47,106 nucleotides of DNA from DATBLZ01 sp036555065. Its GTDB lineage: Bacteria > Pseudomonadota > Gammaproteobacteria > Steroidobacterales > Rariloculaceae. This document shows, piece after piece, positions 15,275 through 23,836 of this stretch. Within the stretch, counting starts at the first letter, position 1; each line of letters opens with the position of its first letter. Below the pieces are notes generated by a model. It saw only the letters and a program-made list of their open reading frames with translations, searched no databases and was not told the origin of the DNA. The stretch spans positions 1 to 47,106 of the forward strand of contig DATBLZ010000015.1 in the NCBI GenBank assembly GCA_036555065.1. Reading direction: 5' to 3'. Position numbers and translations under genes: made by a program.

Positions 15275-17368
15275 TCATCCGGACTGCCTCAACTTGGCCG
15301 CTTGGGCCGCCGCGCTGCTGCTTCCCGAGGCCGGTTCCTGCACTTGCACCTTGCGATCGTCGGCAACCTGCGCCTGATTCAGCACACCGGTCGCGCCGGC
15401 TTGATCCGGGAGCCGGAATCCGCGCACGGTCCGGCGCAGCTGCGATGCAAGCTCCGAAAGCTTGCCGATCGCGGCCGAGGTCGCGGCCGTCGACTCCGTG
15501 GTCTTTCCGGAGATTTGGCGCAGCACCTGCATGTTCTTGTTGATCGCGCCCGAGACGACGTTTTGGTCGCGCGCCGAGCTCGAGATGTTCTGAATGAGAC
15601 TCGCGATCTGGTGGGAAACCTGCTCGATCTCGTCGAGCGCGGCACCGGCGTTCTCGGCCAGCAGCGCGCCGCCGACGACGTCGGTCGTGCTGCGCTCCAT
15701 CGAGACGACGGCCTCGTTCGTATCCGACTGAATCGTGCTGACGAGCACCTCGATCTTCTTGGTTGCATTCGTCGAGCGCTCGGCGAGCTTTTGCACTTCG
15801 TCGGCTACGACGGCGAAACCGCGACTCGATTCGCCCGCACGCGACGCTTCGATCGACGCGTTGAGGGCCAGAATGTTCGTTTGCTCGGCGATTTCCTCGA
15901 TGAGCTCGACGATGTTGCCGATTTCCTGCGAGCTCTCGCCGAGCCGCTTGATGCGCTTCGACGTGTCTTGAATGGTCTCGCGAATCGTATTCATGCCCTC
16001 GATGGTCCGACGCACTGCGGCACCGCCCTTGTGGGCGACGTCGACGGCGTGGCGGGCGACGTCGGCGCAGCGCTCGGCGTTGCCCGAGACCTCCTCGACG
16101 GACGTCGCCATCTTGGCCACCGAGTCCGAGGCCGCGGCCGCTTGCTTCGCTTGGTGCTCGGCCGAGCGCACGAGATGCATGGCCGTCGCCTCGGTCTGCT
16201 TGGCCGCCCCGTCGACGAGGATGGACGACTCATTGACCGTCATCACGAGCTTGCGCAGCGCCTCGATTGCATAGTTGATCGAGTCGGCGATCGCGCCCGT
16301 GATGTCCTCCGTCACGGTCGCCTCGACCGTGAGATCGCCGTCGGCGAGGCTCGAGAGCTCATCGAGAAGCCGCAGGATCGCCTGCTGGTCGCGCTCGTTC
16401 TGCTCGGCCTGGACCTCGGCGGCGCGGCGGGAGTCGCGCGCGCGACCGTACGCGAGCAGGATCAGCACCGTGAGCAGGACCGCAGCCGCGACGAGCAGCA
16501 GCGGCAAGCGACCGATCCAAGGCAGCTCGGCAACGGCCGCGGGGATGACCTCGATGTCGTCGTATGCACTGAGCAGCGCCGCGCCGGCCTTGTCGAGGTC
16601 GACGAGCGCGGCCTCGGCATGTGCCGCGCCGCCGGCCGCAGCGGCGAGCTCACCCGTAGTTGTGCGCATCTCCTCGAAAATGCCACTCACGGCTTCGAGG
16701 TTACGGACGGCGCCTGCATCGCTGACCGCGCGGATCCCGAGCGAGGCATCGCTGCCGCTCAAGCCGCCGAGAATCTGGCCGAGATAGTCGACCGTGTCGC
16801 TGAGGCGCTGCAGCGCATCGGCGCTGCCGGCCTGCGTCGCGAGCGCTCGCGCATTCTGTTGGAGCGTTTCGACTGCAAGCTCGAAGCGATCGAGGTGGAT
16901 CTGGTTGACGCGCAGGTCCGCGGGGGTCAGCGTGCCGGCGAAATTCGCGGCCGTGGACAAGAGCTCGGGCGCATGCTCGAGCACCTGCGCGCGCGCGGCG
17001 TGAAACTTGCCGAGATCATCGCCGGCCGCGACGATCGCGGCGAGCGCGCTCCCCACCGTTGCCCATTCGGGCGCCGCCAATAGCTCGCTCGCCGCAGGCG
17101 CGCTGCCGGCGCGTGCGGCCGCAACCGCCTGCTCGATACGCACGCGCGAGCGCTCGAGCGCCGCAATCGCCGTGCTGTCGCCCGTCATGGCCGCGCGCGC
17201 CTCGGCCCGTGCCGCCTGCGCCATCGTCATGGCGCGGCCGAGGCCTGAATCGGAGCCCGCGTCGTTGCGCCCGTCGAGCCACAACGCAACCGCGAGCGCC
17301 ACGAGCACGAGCGCCAGCAGAACGCCCAACGGCGTCAAGGATCTTGCCCAGAGACTCGACTTGACCAT
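15275..17368 (-). CDS. pilJ: Methyl-accepting chemotaxis protein PilJ
   Basis: 697 residues. The receptor of the twitching chemosensory system. Membrane segment 1 is at about residues 13-30 (LGVLLALVLVALAVALWL), then a periplasmic helical region of about 260 residues with PilJ-type repeats, then membrane segment 2 at about 288-308 (LLLVAAAVLLTVLILLAYG). The cytoplasmic part has the signalling hairpin tip (ILALNASIEASRAGESSRGF, then AVVADEVQKLAERS) that contacts CheW-like PilI and the ChpA kinase. It lies between pilI and chpA with gaps of 12 and 36 bp. The methyltransferase gene pilK that usually follows pilJ in P. aeruginosa is absent. Confidence 0.96.
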   Translation of the reverse strand: MVKSSLWARSLTPLGVLLALVLVALAVALWLDGRNDAGSDSGLGRAMTMAQAARAEARAAMTGDSTAIAALERSRVRIEQAVAAARAGSAPAASELLAAPEWATVGSALAAIVAAGDDLGKFHAARAQVLEHAPELLSTAANFAGTLTPADLRVNQIHLDRFELAVETLQQNARALATQAGSADALQRLSDTVDYLGQILGGLSGSDASLGIRAVSDAGAVRNLEAVSGIFEEMRTTTGELAAAAGGAAHAEAALVDLDKAGAALLSAYDDIEVIPAAVAELPWIGRLPLLLVAAAVLLTVLILLAYGRARDSRRAAEVQAEQNERDQQAILRLLDELSSLADGDLTVEATVTEDITGAIADSINYAIEALRKLVMTVNESSILVDGAAKQTEATAMHLVRSAEHQAKQAAAASDSVAKMATSVEEVSGNAERCADVARHAVDVAHKGGAAVRRTIEGMNTIRETIQDTSKRIKRLGESSQEIGNIVELIEEIAEQTNILALNASIEASRAGESSRGFAVVADEVQKLAERSTNATKKIEVLVSTIQSDTNEAVVSMERSTTDVVGGALLAENAGAALDEIEQVSHQIASLIQNISSSARDQNVVSGAINKNMQVLRQISGKTTESTAATSAAIGKLSELASQLRRTVRGFRLPDQAGATGVLNQAQVADDRKVQVQEPASGSSSAAAQAAKLRQSG

Positions 17369-17380
17369 GACCGCTATGCC

Positions 17381-17932
17381 CTACTCACCCGCGCTCTGGA
17401 ATTGCTCATCCTCGAGCAGCGCCGGTAGGCTGAACCTCGGCCAGACTTCGGTGCCGCGCCGAAACGCTCCTTTTAGATAGTGCTCGCAGCGGATCACCGT
17501 CGCCGGCGGCTGCTCGCTGTAGTCGGTCTCGCGGAATCGGCGAAAGCCGGAAACCTCATCGACAATCAATGCTGTCGGCACCTCGCGGCTCGCAACGAGC
17601 AGGATGCGCGCGTGCCGATCGAGCTGCGCCCGGCCTGCACCAAGGAACGAGCGTAGGTCGGCAACCGTGAGCAGCTGCCCCCGCACGTTCGCGATGCCGC
17701 GCAGCCATGGTTTCGCGCCGGGGATGCGCGTGATTTGCTCGGGAACCGGCAGCACCTCGCGCACCTCGGCGCGACCCGCGACGAACTGCTCGGCGCCGAG
17801 CCGAAACCCGATGCCGACCCATTCGTCGGCCGCGACGTCGTCGCCCTGGCGCGCCGCAATCGCGGCCTTGGCGCGGCGCTCAAGCTCGACCAAGAGCTCG
17901 TAGGGCCGCCCGATTAGGGCTCGCAAGCTCAA
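17381..17932 (-). CDS. pilI: CheW-like adaptor PilI
   Basis: 183 residues. Couples PilJ to ChpA. The N-terminus (RPYELLVELERRAKAAI) and WVGIGFRLGAEQFVAGRAEV match PilI rather than generic CheW, and PWLRGIANVRGQLLTVADL is the CheW core. IVDEVSGFRRF and a C-terminal WPRFSLPALLEDEQF complete the family pattern. The start appears to be TTG 17932, which overlaps the pilH stop (TTGA); a second TTG two codons later is the alternative. Such a weak start, coupled to pilH translation, would keep adaptor levels tied to PilH. Confidence 0.93.
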   Translation of the reverse strand: MSLRALIGRPYELLVELERRAKAAIAARQGDDVAADEWVGIGFRLGAEQFVAGRAEVREVLPVPEQITRIPGAKPWLRGIANVRGQLLTVADLRSFLGAGRAQLDRHARILLVASREVPTALIVDEVSGFRRFRETDYSEQPPATVIRCEHYLKGAFRRGTEVWPRFSLPALLEDEQFQSAGE

Positions 17933-18312
17933 GCGCCCCGCCCCTCGTGCTGCTTGAGCACCTCTTCGGCCTTCGCAACGAGATCCGACTCGTCGACGGG
18001 CTTGACGAGATAATCGACCGCACCTTGACGCAGGCCCCAGATGCGATCCGTTACCTGGTCCTTGGTCGTGATCATGACGACCGGGATCGATTTAGTCTGC
18101 GGATCGCGCGTGAGCGTGCGCGTCGCTTGAAAGCCATTCAACCCCGGCATGACGACGTCCATGAAAATGAGATCCGGCCGCACTTCGCGCGCCAGGCTCA
18201 GGCACTCCGAACCGTCGGCTGCCGACATGGTTTGAAAGCCGTGCTTCTCGAGCGCGGTCCGCATGACATGGACCTCGGTCGGCGAGTCGTCAACGATCAT
18301 TATGAGGGCCAT
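17929..18312 (-). CDS. pilH: Response regulator PilH
   Basis: 127 residues, a lone receiver domain with no output domain. Acidic pocket DD at 8-9 (IMIVDDSPTE), phospho-acceptor Asp in LIFMDVVMPGLNG, Thr in VVMITTKDQ and Lys in YLVKPVDE. It is the retraction-linked CheY of the Pil-Chp pathway in P. aeruginosa. The open frame runs 65 codons upstream into pilG, but ATG 18312 has a good ribosome site (GGAGA, 7 bp before) and gives the family N-terminus. It ends overlapping the pilI start. Confidence 0.95.
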   Translation of the reverse strand: MALIMIVDDSPTEVHVMRTALEKHGFQTMSAADGSECLSLAREVRPDLIFMDVVMPGLNGFQATRTLTRDPQTKSIPVVMITTKDQVTDRIWGLRQGAVDYLVKPVDESDLVAKAEEVLKQHEGRGA

Positions 18313-18329
18313 CGAGCTCTCCCCATGGA

Positions 18330-18737
18330 TCAACGTCCCACATGACTCGTGATTGCGCCGAGCAACTCGTCTTTCGTGAACGGCTTCGTGAGGTACTGCT
18401 CGGAGCCGACGAGCCGCCCACGCGCCCGGTCGAACAGCCCGTCTTTGCTCGACAGCATGATGACGGGCGTGTCCTTGAACGTCTTGTTGTGCTTGATCAG
18501 CGAGCAAGTCTGATCACCGTCGAGGCGCGGCATCATGATGTCGACGAAGATGATGTCGGGGCGGTGGTCGGCGATCTTCGCGAGGGCGTCGAAGCCATCG
18601 GTTGCCGTGAACACCTGGCAACCTTCTTTAGCGAGCAGGGTTTCCGCCGTGCGGCGAATGGTTTTGCTATCGTCGATGACGAGAATCTTGAGGCCCTGGA
18701 GGTTGCTCTTCGCGCTCGCCGCGGTTCCGCCGGACAC
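18330..18737 (-). CDS. pilG: Response regulator PilG
   Basis: 135 residues, a lone receiver domain. An N-terminal extension (MSGGTAASAKSNLQGL) precedes KILVIDDSKTIRRTAETLL. The phospho-acceptor is in IIFVDIMMPRLDG, with VIMLSSKDG and LTKPFTKDEL completing the switch residues. PilG is the extension-linked CheY that raises cAMP and activates PilB in P. aeruginosa. It is the first gene of the operon; GTG 18737 has a clear GGGAGAG ribosome site. The operon promoter should lie in the 220-bp gap shared with gshB; a weak match (TTGGCA-N17-TTGAAT, minus strand around 18805-18833) is the best I see. Confidence 0.95.
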   Translation of the reverse strand: MSGGTAASAKSNLQGLKILVIDDSKTIRRTAETLLAKEGCQVFTATDGFDALAKIADHRPDIIFVDIMMPRLDGDQTCSLIKHNKTFKDTPVIMLSSKDGLFDRARGRLVGSEQYLTKPFTKDELLGAITSHVGR

Positions 18738-18957
18738 TAGAGACTCTCCCTACGGTATTTGCTCACCCGGATCGATGCGCTCCAGGCCGATTTGCTGGCA
18801 TTCAAGGCGCCTTTTAACATATTGCCAAGGCACCTTCCATCGACTGCGACAAGCCGCGAATGCCTTGCCCCATGCGGCTTTGAGGGTCGCGGCGTATGGT
18901 AGCGTTGTACTGCGTCACAAAACTGCGAACCTGCGCGCAAAACACCCGAGAAGACTG

Positions 18958-19911
18958 ATGAGCAAACCCCGCCAGCTCGGCGTCGTCATGGACCCGATCG
19001 AAGGCATTCAGCCCAAGAAGGACACGACGCTTGCCATGCTCGTCGCAGCGCAAAAACGCGGGTGGCGAGTCATCTATTTTCGGCAACAGGACCTCTCGGT
19101 CGCCGGCGGCACCGCGATGGGTCGCGGCTGCGAGCTCAAGGTCGCGCTCGACCCGCACAAGTGGTTCGAGTATGCAAAGCCGTGGAGCGGAGAGCTACAC
19201 GCGTTGAGCGCGCTGCTCATGCGCAAGGACCCTCCCTTCAACATGGAATACATTTATACCACGTACATTCTGCAGCTCGCCCAGGAACGCGGGCTGCTCG
19301 TGGTCAATCGCCCCTCGAGCCTGCGCGAGATCAACGAGAAGACATACACGGCGTGGTTTCCACAGTGCACCCCGCCGAATATCATCACCCGGTCGCGCGA
19401 GGAGCTGCTTGCGTTCCTCGCCGAGCATCGCAAGATCGTGTTGAAGCCGCTCGACGGCATGGGCGGGCGGTCGATCTTCGTCGTGGCCGAGGGTGACCCC
19501 AACACCAACGTGATCATCGAGACGATCACGGACTACGGCACCAAGTACACGAACGCGCAGCGCTACATCCCCGAGATCGTCCACGGCGACAAGCGGATCC
19601 TGGTCATCGAAGGCGAGCCCGTCGATTACGCGCTCGCACGCGTTCCGGCGCCGGGCGAAAGCCGCGGCAATCTCGTCGTCGGCGCGCGCCCGGAGGGGCG
19701 CGAGCTCACGGCGCGTGATCGCTGGATCTGTGCGCAGGTCGGCCCGGTGCTGCGCGACAAAGGCGTGCTATTCGCGGGGCTCGACGTCATCGGCGACTAC
19801 CTCACTGAAATCAACGTCACGAGCCCGACGGGAGTCCGCGAGCTCGATAATGAGTTCGGCATCGATATCGCGGCGAGCTTCGTCGCCGCCGTCGAGAAAC
19901 GCCTCGGCTGA
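18958..19911 (+). CDS. gshB: Glutathione synthetase
   Basis: 317 residues (E. coli GshB 315). It joins gamma-glutamylcysteine and glycine using ATP. The N-terminus has VVMDPIEGIQPKKDTTLAML, the centre LRKDPPFNMEY-like LMRKDPPFNMEYIY, and the ATP-grasp part has KPLDGMGGRSIF, RYIPEIVHGDKRIL and the metal-binding end EINVTSPTGVRELD. The frame is open from 18535, but ATG 18958 gives the family start (SKPRQLGVVMDPIE). It is divergent from pilG, the same position as in P. aeruginosa (PA0407 next to PA0408). Confidence 0.97.
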   Translation: MSKPRQLGVVMDPIEGIQPKKDTTLAMLVAAQKRGWRVIYFRQQDLSVAGGTAMGRGCELKVALDPHKWFEYAKPWSGELHALSALLMRKDPPFNMEYIYTTYILQLAQERGLLVVNRPSSLREINEKTYTAWFPQCTPPNIITRSREELLAFLAEHRKIVLKPLDGMGGRSIFVVAEGDPNTNVIIETITDYGTKYTNAQRYIPEIVHGDKRILVIEGEPVDYALARVPAPGESRGNLVVGARPEGRELTARDRWICAQVGPVLRDKGVLFAGLDVIGDYLTEINVTSPTGVRELDNEFGIDIAASFVAAVEKRLG

Positions 19912-19916
19912 TCATA

Positions 19917-20954
19917 GTGTCGCGGATCGCATTAGTGCTCGCCGGCAGCGTGCTCGGCGCATGCTCGCCGCCCGAGCAGCATTTCGACACGCAGCGTTTC
20001 GTCGCGATGGGAACGTTCGTCGAGGTCGTCGCCGAAGCTCCCAATCCCGACGTTCGCGCCGACCTCACGCGCGACATCGACGCGCTGCTGCGTCCATTCG
20101 AGCGCGACTACTACGCGTGGACCGACGGCGAGCTCGCGCGCTTGAATCGAGGTCTCGCGCGCGGCGACGCCGTTCGTGTGACGCCGGAGTTGGCCGAGCT
20201 ACTGCGTGTCGCGCAGCGTTATGGCGCTCTGAGCAACGGCGCATTCGAGCCCGGCGTGGGTGCGCTCGTCGAGCTCTGGGGCTTCCATAACGGCACAGCC
20301 GCGCCGAGCGCGCCGCCCGAGCCGGCGGCGGTCGCCGCGTGGGTGGCGCGCGCCACCGGCATTCGCAACCTCGAGATCGCGCCCGACGGAACCGTACGCC
20401 GCATGCACGGCGAGGCGTTCATGCTCGATCTCGGCGGCATCGCGAAGGGCGCGGCGTTGGATCGCATCATCGCGGAACTGCGCTCGGCCGCGATCGAAAA
20501 TGCGCTCGTCAATGCCGGCGGGCAGGTGCGCGTGCTCGGATCCCGCGACGGACGGCCGTGGCGAGTCGGCATTCGCGCGCCGCGCGCCGAGGCGATTCTC
20601 GGCGTCGTCGAGCTTGCGAGCGGCGAGTCGGTATCGACCTCGGGCGACTACGAGCGCTACTACGAGAGCGACGGCAAGCGCATGCACCATATCCTCGATC
20701 CGCGGACCGGATACCCCGTCACCCACACGCAGGCCGTAACGGTCGTCGCGGCCGACGGCGTGCTCGCCGACGCCGCGTCGACGGCGCTGTTCGTCGCCGG
20801 ACCCGAGGCCTGGCGCGCGGTCGCGCAAGCGCTGGGTGTCGCGATGGCGCTCAGGGTCGACGCGTCCGGCGAGATCGAATTGACGCCGGCGATGCGTGAC
20901 CGCTTTCAAACTGATAACGACTCGGATTCACCTATAATCGTGCTGGGTCAATGA
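19917..20954 (+). CDS. apbE: FAD:protein FMN transferase (ApbE), lipoprotein
   Basis: 345 residues from GTG 19917, 5 bp after gshB. ApbE attaches FMN covalently to Thr of exported flavoproteins such as the NQR and RNF subunits. The start is a lipoprotein signal with lipobox LGAC (SVLGACSPP, Cys at about 16). FVAMGTFVEV, LDLGGIAKGAALDRI, LVNAGGQVRVLG, SGDYERYYESDGKRMHHILD and PRTGYP are family motifs, and DAASTALFV carries the metal-binding Asp and Thr. No target flavoprotein gene lies in the window. The gene sits between gshB and tonB, which are adjacent in P. aeruginosa, so it looks like a local insertion. Its stop overlaps the next ATG. Confidence 0.95.
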   Translation: MSRIALVLAGSVLGACSPPEQHFDTQRFVAMGTFVEVVAEAPNPDVRADLTRDIDALLRPFERDYYAWTDGELARLNRGLARGDAVRVTPELAELLRVAQRYGALSNGAFEPGVGALVELWGFHNGTAAPSAPPEPAAVAAWVARATGIRNLEIAPDGTVRRMHGEAFMLDLGGIAKGAALDRIIAELRSAAIENALVNAGGQVRVLGSRDGRPWRVGIRAPRAEAILGVVELASGESVSTSGDYERYYESDGKRMHHILDPRTGYPVTHTQAVTVVAADGVLADAASTALFVAGPEAWRAVAQALGVAMALRVDASGEIELTPAMRDRFQTDNDSDSPIIVLGQ

Positions 20955-21859
20955 GGGCAGCTAAGGAATTGGCGACGACGCCCGTACACGCAGGCATCGC
21001 GGATCGGCTCGGTCCTACCTTGTTTGTCGCTGCGCTCGCGCACGGCGTCGTGATCCTCGGCGTCACGTTCAGCTCGAGCATCCTGCCCGAGAGCGACAGC
21101 TTGCGCTCGATCAACGTCACCGTGCTCATCGACGACGTGGACTACGAGCGCGATGCAGCGCCCGAGCAATTGCTCGCCGACCGCGCACAACTCGGCGCCG
21201 GTCAAGCCACCGAGGGCATGCGCCCGACGCGCGCGCTCACGGCCGACCATCCGGTTTCACGCCTCGGCCTCCCGAACGGCGCTGACCTCGAGGACGGCAC
21301 GCCACGCGACCCCGCGCAGTCGCCCGACCAACTCGTCACGCGCGCCGCGAGCGCCGAGCGTGTCGCCGCGGCGCCCGACACGACGCAGACCGCTGCAGAA
21401 GAGCGCGAGCTCGCTGCGACGCTGTTCGAGCGAACCGCGCCGGCGTCGCTCGCGGCCGAGGTCGATCTCGACACGGTTCTGCCGAAGAGCGTCGATTCGA
21501 CTGCAGTTGCTATTCCGACCACGAGCGAGTCCGCGGTCGCGGCTTACCTCGTCGGCTGGCGGCAGCGCGTCGAGCGAATCGGCACGGCAAACTTTCCCGA
21601 ACGGCTGCTGACAGGGGAGCACAGGAACGGACCGACGCTCGAGGTCGCGATCGGGCCGCAGGGAAACCTCGTCGACATCGTCGTGCGCAAGTCCTCCGGC
21701 GATCGCACGATCGATCAGGCCGCGCTCAGGATCCTGAGGCTGGCTGCCCCGTTCGAGCCGCTTCCCGCGAGCCTCACGGCGGAGTTCGCGACGCTGCGCT
21801 TCGCGTACGAATGGAAATTCGACGCTGGCGCGCCGCCGCTCGCCGTCGAGGTGCGGTAG
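20951..21859 (+). CDS. TonB-like energy transducer (TonB3-position homologue)
   Basis: 302 residues from ATG 20951, overlapping the apbE stop. One membrane segment at about 23-42 (GPTLFVAALAHGVVILGVTF) is followed by a long Ala/Glu/Thr-rich periplasmic spacer without the usual Pro-Glu/Pro-Lys repeats. Residues about 215-300 are a TonB C-terminal domain: RQRVERIGTANFPE, LEVAIGPQGNLVDIVVRKSSG and LRILRLAAPFEPLP. P. aeruginosa has tonB3 (PA0406) at the equivalent place, and that gene is needed for normal twitching. A TATAAT box at 20933-20938 inside the end of apbE may give an extra promoter, but its -35 is poor. Confidence 0.88.
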   Translation: MRAAKELATTPVHAGIADRLGPTLFVAALAHGVVILGVTFSSSILPESDSLRSINVTVLIDDVDYERDAAPEQLLADRAQLGAGQATEGMRPTRALTADHPVSRLGLPNGADLEDGTPRDPAQSPDQLVTRAASAERVAAAPDTTQTAAEERELAATLFERTAPASLAAEVDLDTVLPKSVDSTAVAIPTTSESAVAAYLVGWRQRVERIGTANFPERLLTGEHRNGPTLEVAIGPQGNLVDIVVRKSSGDRTIDQAALRILRLAAPFEPLPASLTAEFATLRFAYEWKFDAGAPPLAVEVR

Positions 21860-21963
21860 CCATCGGCGACTCGAGGCCGAGCCACTCGCGGACGGGCACG
21901 CGTGAAGCGGAGCCCTGCGATAGAATCTCTCTGAGCCCGCTCGATAGCAAAGAGGAGGCTGCG

Positions 21964-22518
21964 ATGTCGTCGTTACAGGGCCACTTCCTCATCGCCATGC
22001 CCGGCATGGGCGACCCGAACTTCCACGAGGCCGTCGCCTATATCTGCAAGCACGATGAGGACGGGGCGCTCGGTATCGTCATCAATCGGCCGACGTCGAT
22101 GCGCGTCGCGGAGGTTTTCCGCCAGCTCGCGCTCGAAGTGCGCACGAGCGCCCAAGACACCGAGCCGGTCCTGAGCGGCGGGCCCGTCGACCCCGATCGC
22201 GGCTTCGTATTGCACGAATCGGACACGAAGTTCGACTCGACCGTGGACGCGGAAGCGCCCGTCAAGGTCACTGTTTCTCAGGACATCCTCGCAGCCATGG
22301 CCCGCGGCGAAGGGCCCGAGCGAGCCGTCGTCGCCCTCGGCTACGCGGGTTGGAGCGCAGGCCAGCTCGAATCGGAGATCGCCGCCAACGCGTGGCTCAG
22401 CGCGCCCGCGGATCCGGCGATCATCTTCAAGACGCCTTACGAGAAACGGTGGTCGGCGGCGGCTCGTCTGCTCGGCATCGACATCCATCACCTCACCAAC
22501 TATGCCGGCCATGCTTAG
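21964..22518 (+). CDS. YqgE/AlgH family protein (UPF0301)
   Basis: 184 residues. Function is not established for the family; it was first named as an alginate regulator in Pseudomonas. Conserved features: LQGHFLIAMPGMGDPNFHEAVAYICKH split across the first 30 residues, GALGIVINRP, LSGGPVDPDRGFVLH and the C-terminal KTPYEKRWSAAARLLGID. ATG 21964 is preferred over the longer frame because AAGAGGAGG lies just before it. It is followed after 12 bp by ruvX, the near-universal partner of this family in gammaproteobacteria. Confidence 0.95.
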   Translation: MSSLQGHFLIAMPGMGDPNFHEAVAYICKHDEDGALGIVINRPTSMRVAEVFRQLALEVRTSAQDTEPVLSGGPVDPDRGFVLHESDTKFDSTVDAEAPVKVTVSQDILAAMARGEGPERAVVALGYAGWSAGQLESEIAANAWLSAPADPAIIFKTPYEKRWSAAARLLGIDIHHLTNYAGHA

Positions 22519-22530
22519 CCGGCCAACTTC

Positions 22531-22965
22531 GTGAGGGGTGCTGCAGTCCTGATCGCGTTCGATTTCGGACAGCGCCGCATCGGCATAGCCACCGGCAACT
22601 TGCTCACGCGCACGGCTTCCCCGCTGACGACGGTAAACGTCGGCGCACAACTCCCTTGGCCGGAGATCGATCGCATCATCGCCGAATGGCGCCCGCAGCA
22701 CTTGGTCGTCGGCCAGCCGAGTAGCAAGGGCGCCCTTGCGAGCCGGGTTGCACGCTTCGTCGACGCGCTCGAGCAGCGCTATGGGCTCGACGTCGCGACC
22801 GTCGATGAGACGCTGACCTCGCATGCGGCGCACGCGGAACTCCGCGACGCTCGGCGCGCGGGGCATTTGCGCCGGAGGCTCGACCGGAAAGCCGAGCTCG
22901 ATCGCCACGCCGCCTGCCTCATCGCCGAGCAATGGCTCAACGAGCACGAGGAGTCCGATGAATAG
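22531..22965 (+). CDS. ruvX: Pre-16S rRNA nuclease / Holliday junction resolvase-like RuvX (YqgF)
   Basis: 144 residues from GTG 22531. An RNase H-fold protein needed for maturation of the 16S rRNA 5' end in E. coli. First catalytic Asp in LIAFDFGQRRIGIATGN, then LVVGQPSSKG, and the family's DETLTSHAAHAEL. The last segment (LDRHAACLIAEQWL) gives the third acidic residue. Typical family length is 135-150. It overlaps the following gene by 8 bp, which argues for coupled translation with the PyrK-like protein. Confidence 0.93.
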   Translation: MRGAAVLIAFDFGQRRIGIATGNLLTRTASPLTTVNVGAQLPWPEIDRIIAEWRPQHLVVGQPSSKGALASRVARFVDALEQRYGLDVATVDETLTSHAAHAELRDARRAGHLRRRLDRKAELDRHAACLIAEQWLNEHEESDE

Positions 22966-23836
22966 CGCGCGCGGCTCCATTCATCTCGAGGAGGGTGCGA
23001 TCCTCGAGCATCGCGCGTTCGCGGGGAACCAGCACATCATCCGCGTTGCTGCACCCCGAGCAGCGGCGCGGGCAACGCCCGGCGCGTTCGCTCACGTGAC
23101 GTGCGACCCTACCGTGCCGATGCGCAGGCCCTTGTCGATCATGCGCGCGGATGCCGCCGCGGGCTGGCTCGAATTTCTCTACAAACCCGTTGGCGCGGGA
23201 CTCGCCAAGCTGACGCAGCACAAAGTCGGCGAGCGTCTCAGCATCCTTGCGCCGATTGGCCACGGGTTTGCGCTCGATACGGCGCGGCCGCGCGTGCTCG
23301 CGATCGGTGGCGGCGTCGGCATTCCGCCGATGGTGTTCCTCGCCCAAGAGCTACGCGAGAACAAACGCTTCGAGCTCGTCGTGCTCATGGGGTCCGAGCT
23401 GCCGTTTCCGTTCACGCTCGTGGAATCGACGCTCGCCGTCGGCGCAGCGCCCGGCGCGACGCACGGCCTCGAGCTTCTCGAGCAATGGCGCGTGCCGTCG
23501 CGCCTCGCGAGCAACGCCGGTATCGCGGGCGCCTACGCGGGATACGTAACCGAGCTCGCGCGCCTCGTGCTCGCCGCGCAGAGCCCGCATGCGCTGCGCG
23601 CTACACAACTCGTGGCCTGCGGCCCGGAGCCGATGTTGCGCGCGGCCGCGAAGCTTGCCGCAAGCCTCGGATTACCGTGCCAGGTCGCGCTTGAGGAGTT
23701 CATGGCCTGCGGCGTCGGCGGCTGCGCGGGCTGCACGGTGCTCGTGCAGACGCCGGACGGCGATGCGATGAAGAAGGTGTGCGTGGATGGCCCGGTGTTC
23801 GACGCGGCGACGGTCTACGCGCTCAACCGAAATTGA
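22958..23836 (+). CDS. PyrK-like flavin/[2Fe-2S] electron transfer protein
   Basis: 292 residues from ATG 22958 (ribosome site GAGGAG, 4 bp before). It has the build of the electron-transfer subunit of class 1B dihydroorotate dehydrogenase: FAD motif MRRPLSIMRA near residue 50, NAD-binding motif AIGGGVGIPPMVF near 110, and a C-terminal [2Fe-2S] ligand set C251, C256, C259 and C275 (FMACGVGGCAGCTV, VCVDGPVF). No pyrD lies next to it, and gammaproteobacteria normally use a quinone-linked PyrD that needs no PyrK. It occupies the place held by pyrR-pyrB-pyrC in P. aeruginosa. Partner and substrate are unknown. Its end overlaps the convergent ATPase gene by 14 bp. Confidence 0.85.
   Translation: MNSARGSIHLEEGAILEHRAFAGNQHIIRVAAPRAAARATPGAFAHVTCDPTVPMRRPLSIMRADAAAGWLEFLYKPVGAGLAKLTQHKVGERLSILAPIGHGFALDTARPRVLAIGGGVGIPPMVFLAQELRENKRFELVVLMGSELPFPFTLVESTLAVGAAPGATHGLELLEQWRVPSRLASNAGIAGAYAGYVTELARLVLAAQSPHALRATQLVACGPEPMLRAAAKLAASLGLPCQVALEEFMACGVGGCAGCTVLVQTPDGDAMKKVCVDGPVFDAATVYALNRN

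Noticed and set aside
18816..18840. TTGCTG-N17-TAACAT-like promoter for gshB in the pilG-gshB gap (plus strand, near 18790-18820)
   Set aside because: Only three of six -35 and four of six -10 positions match, so I did not list it as a feature.
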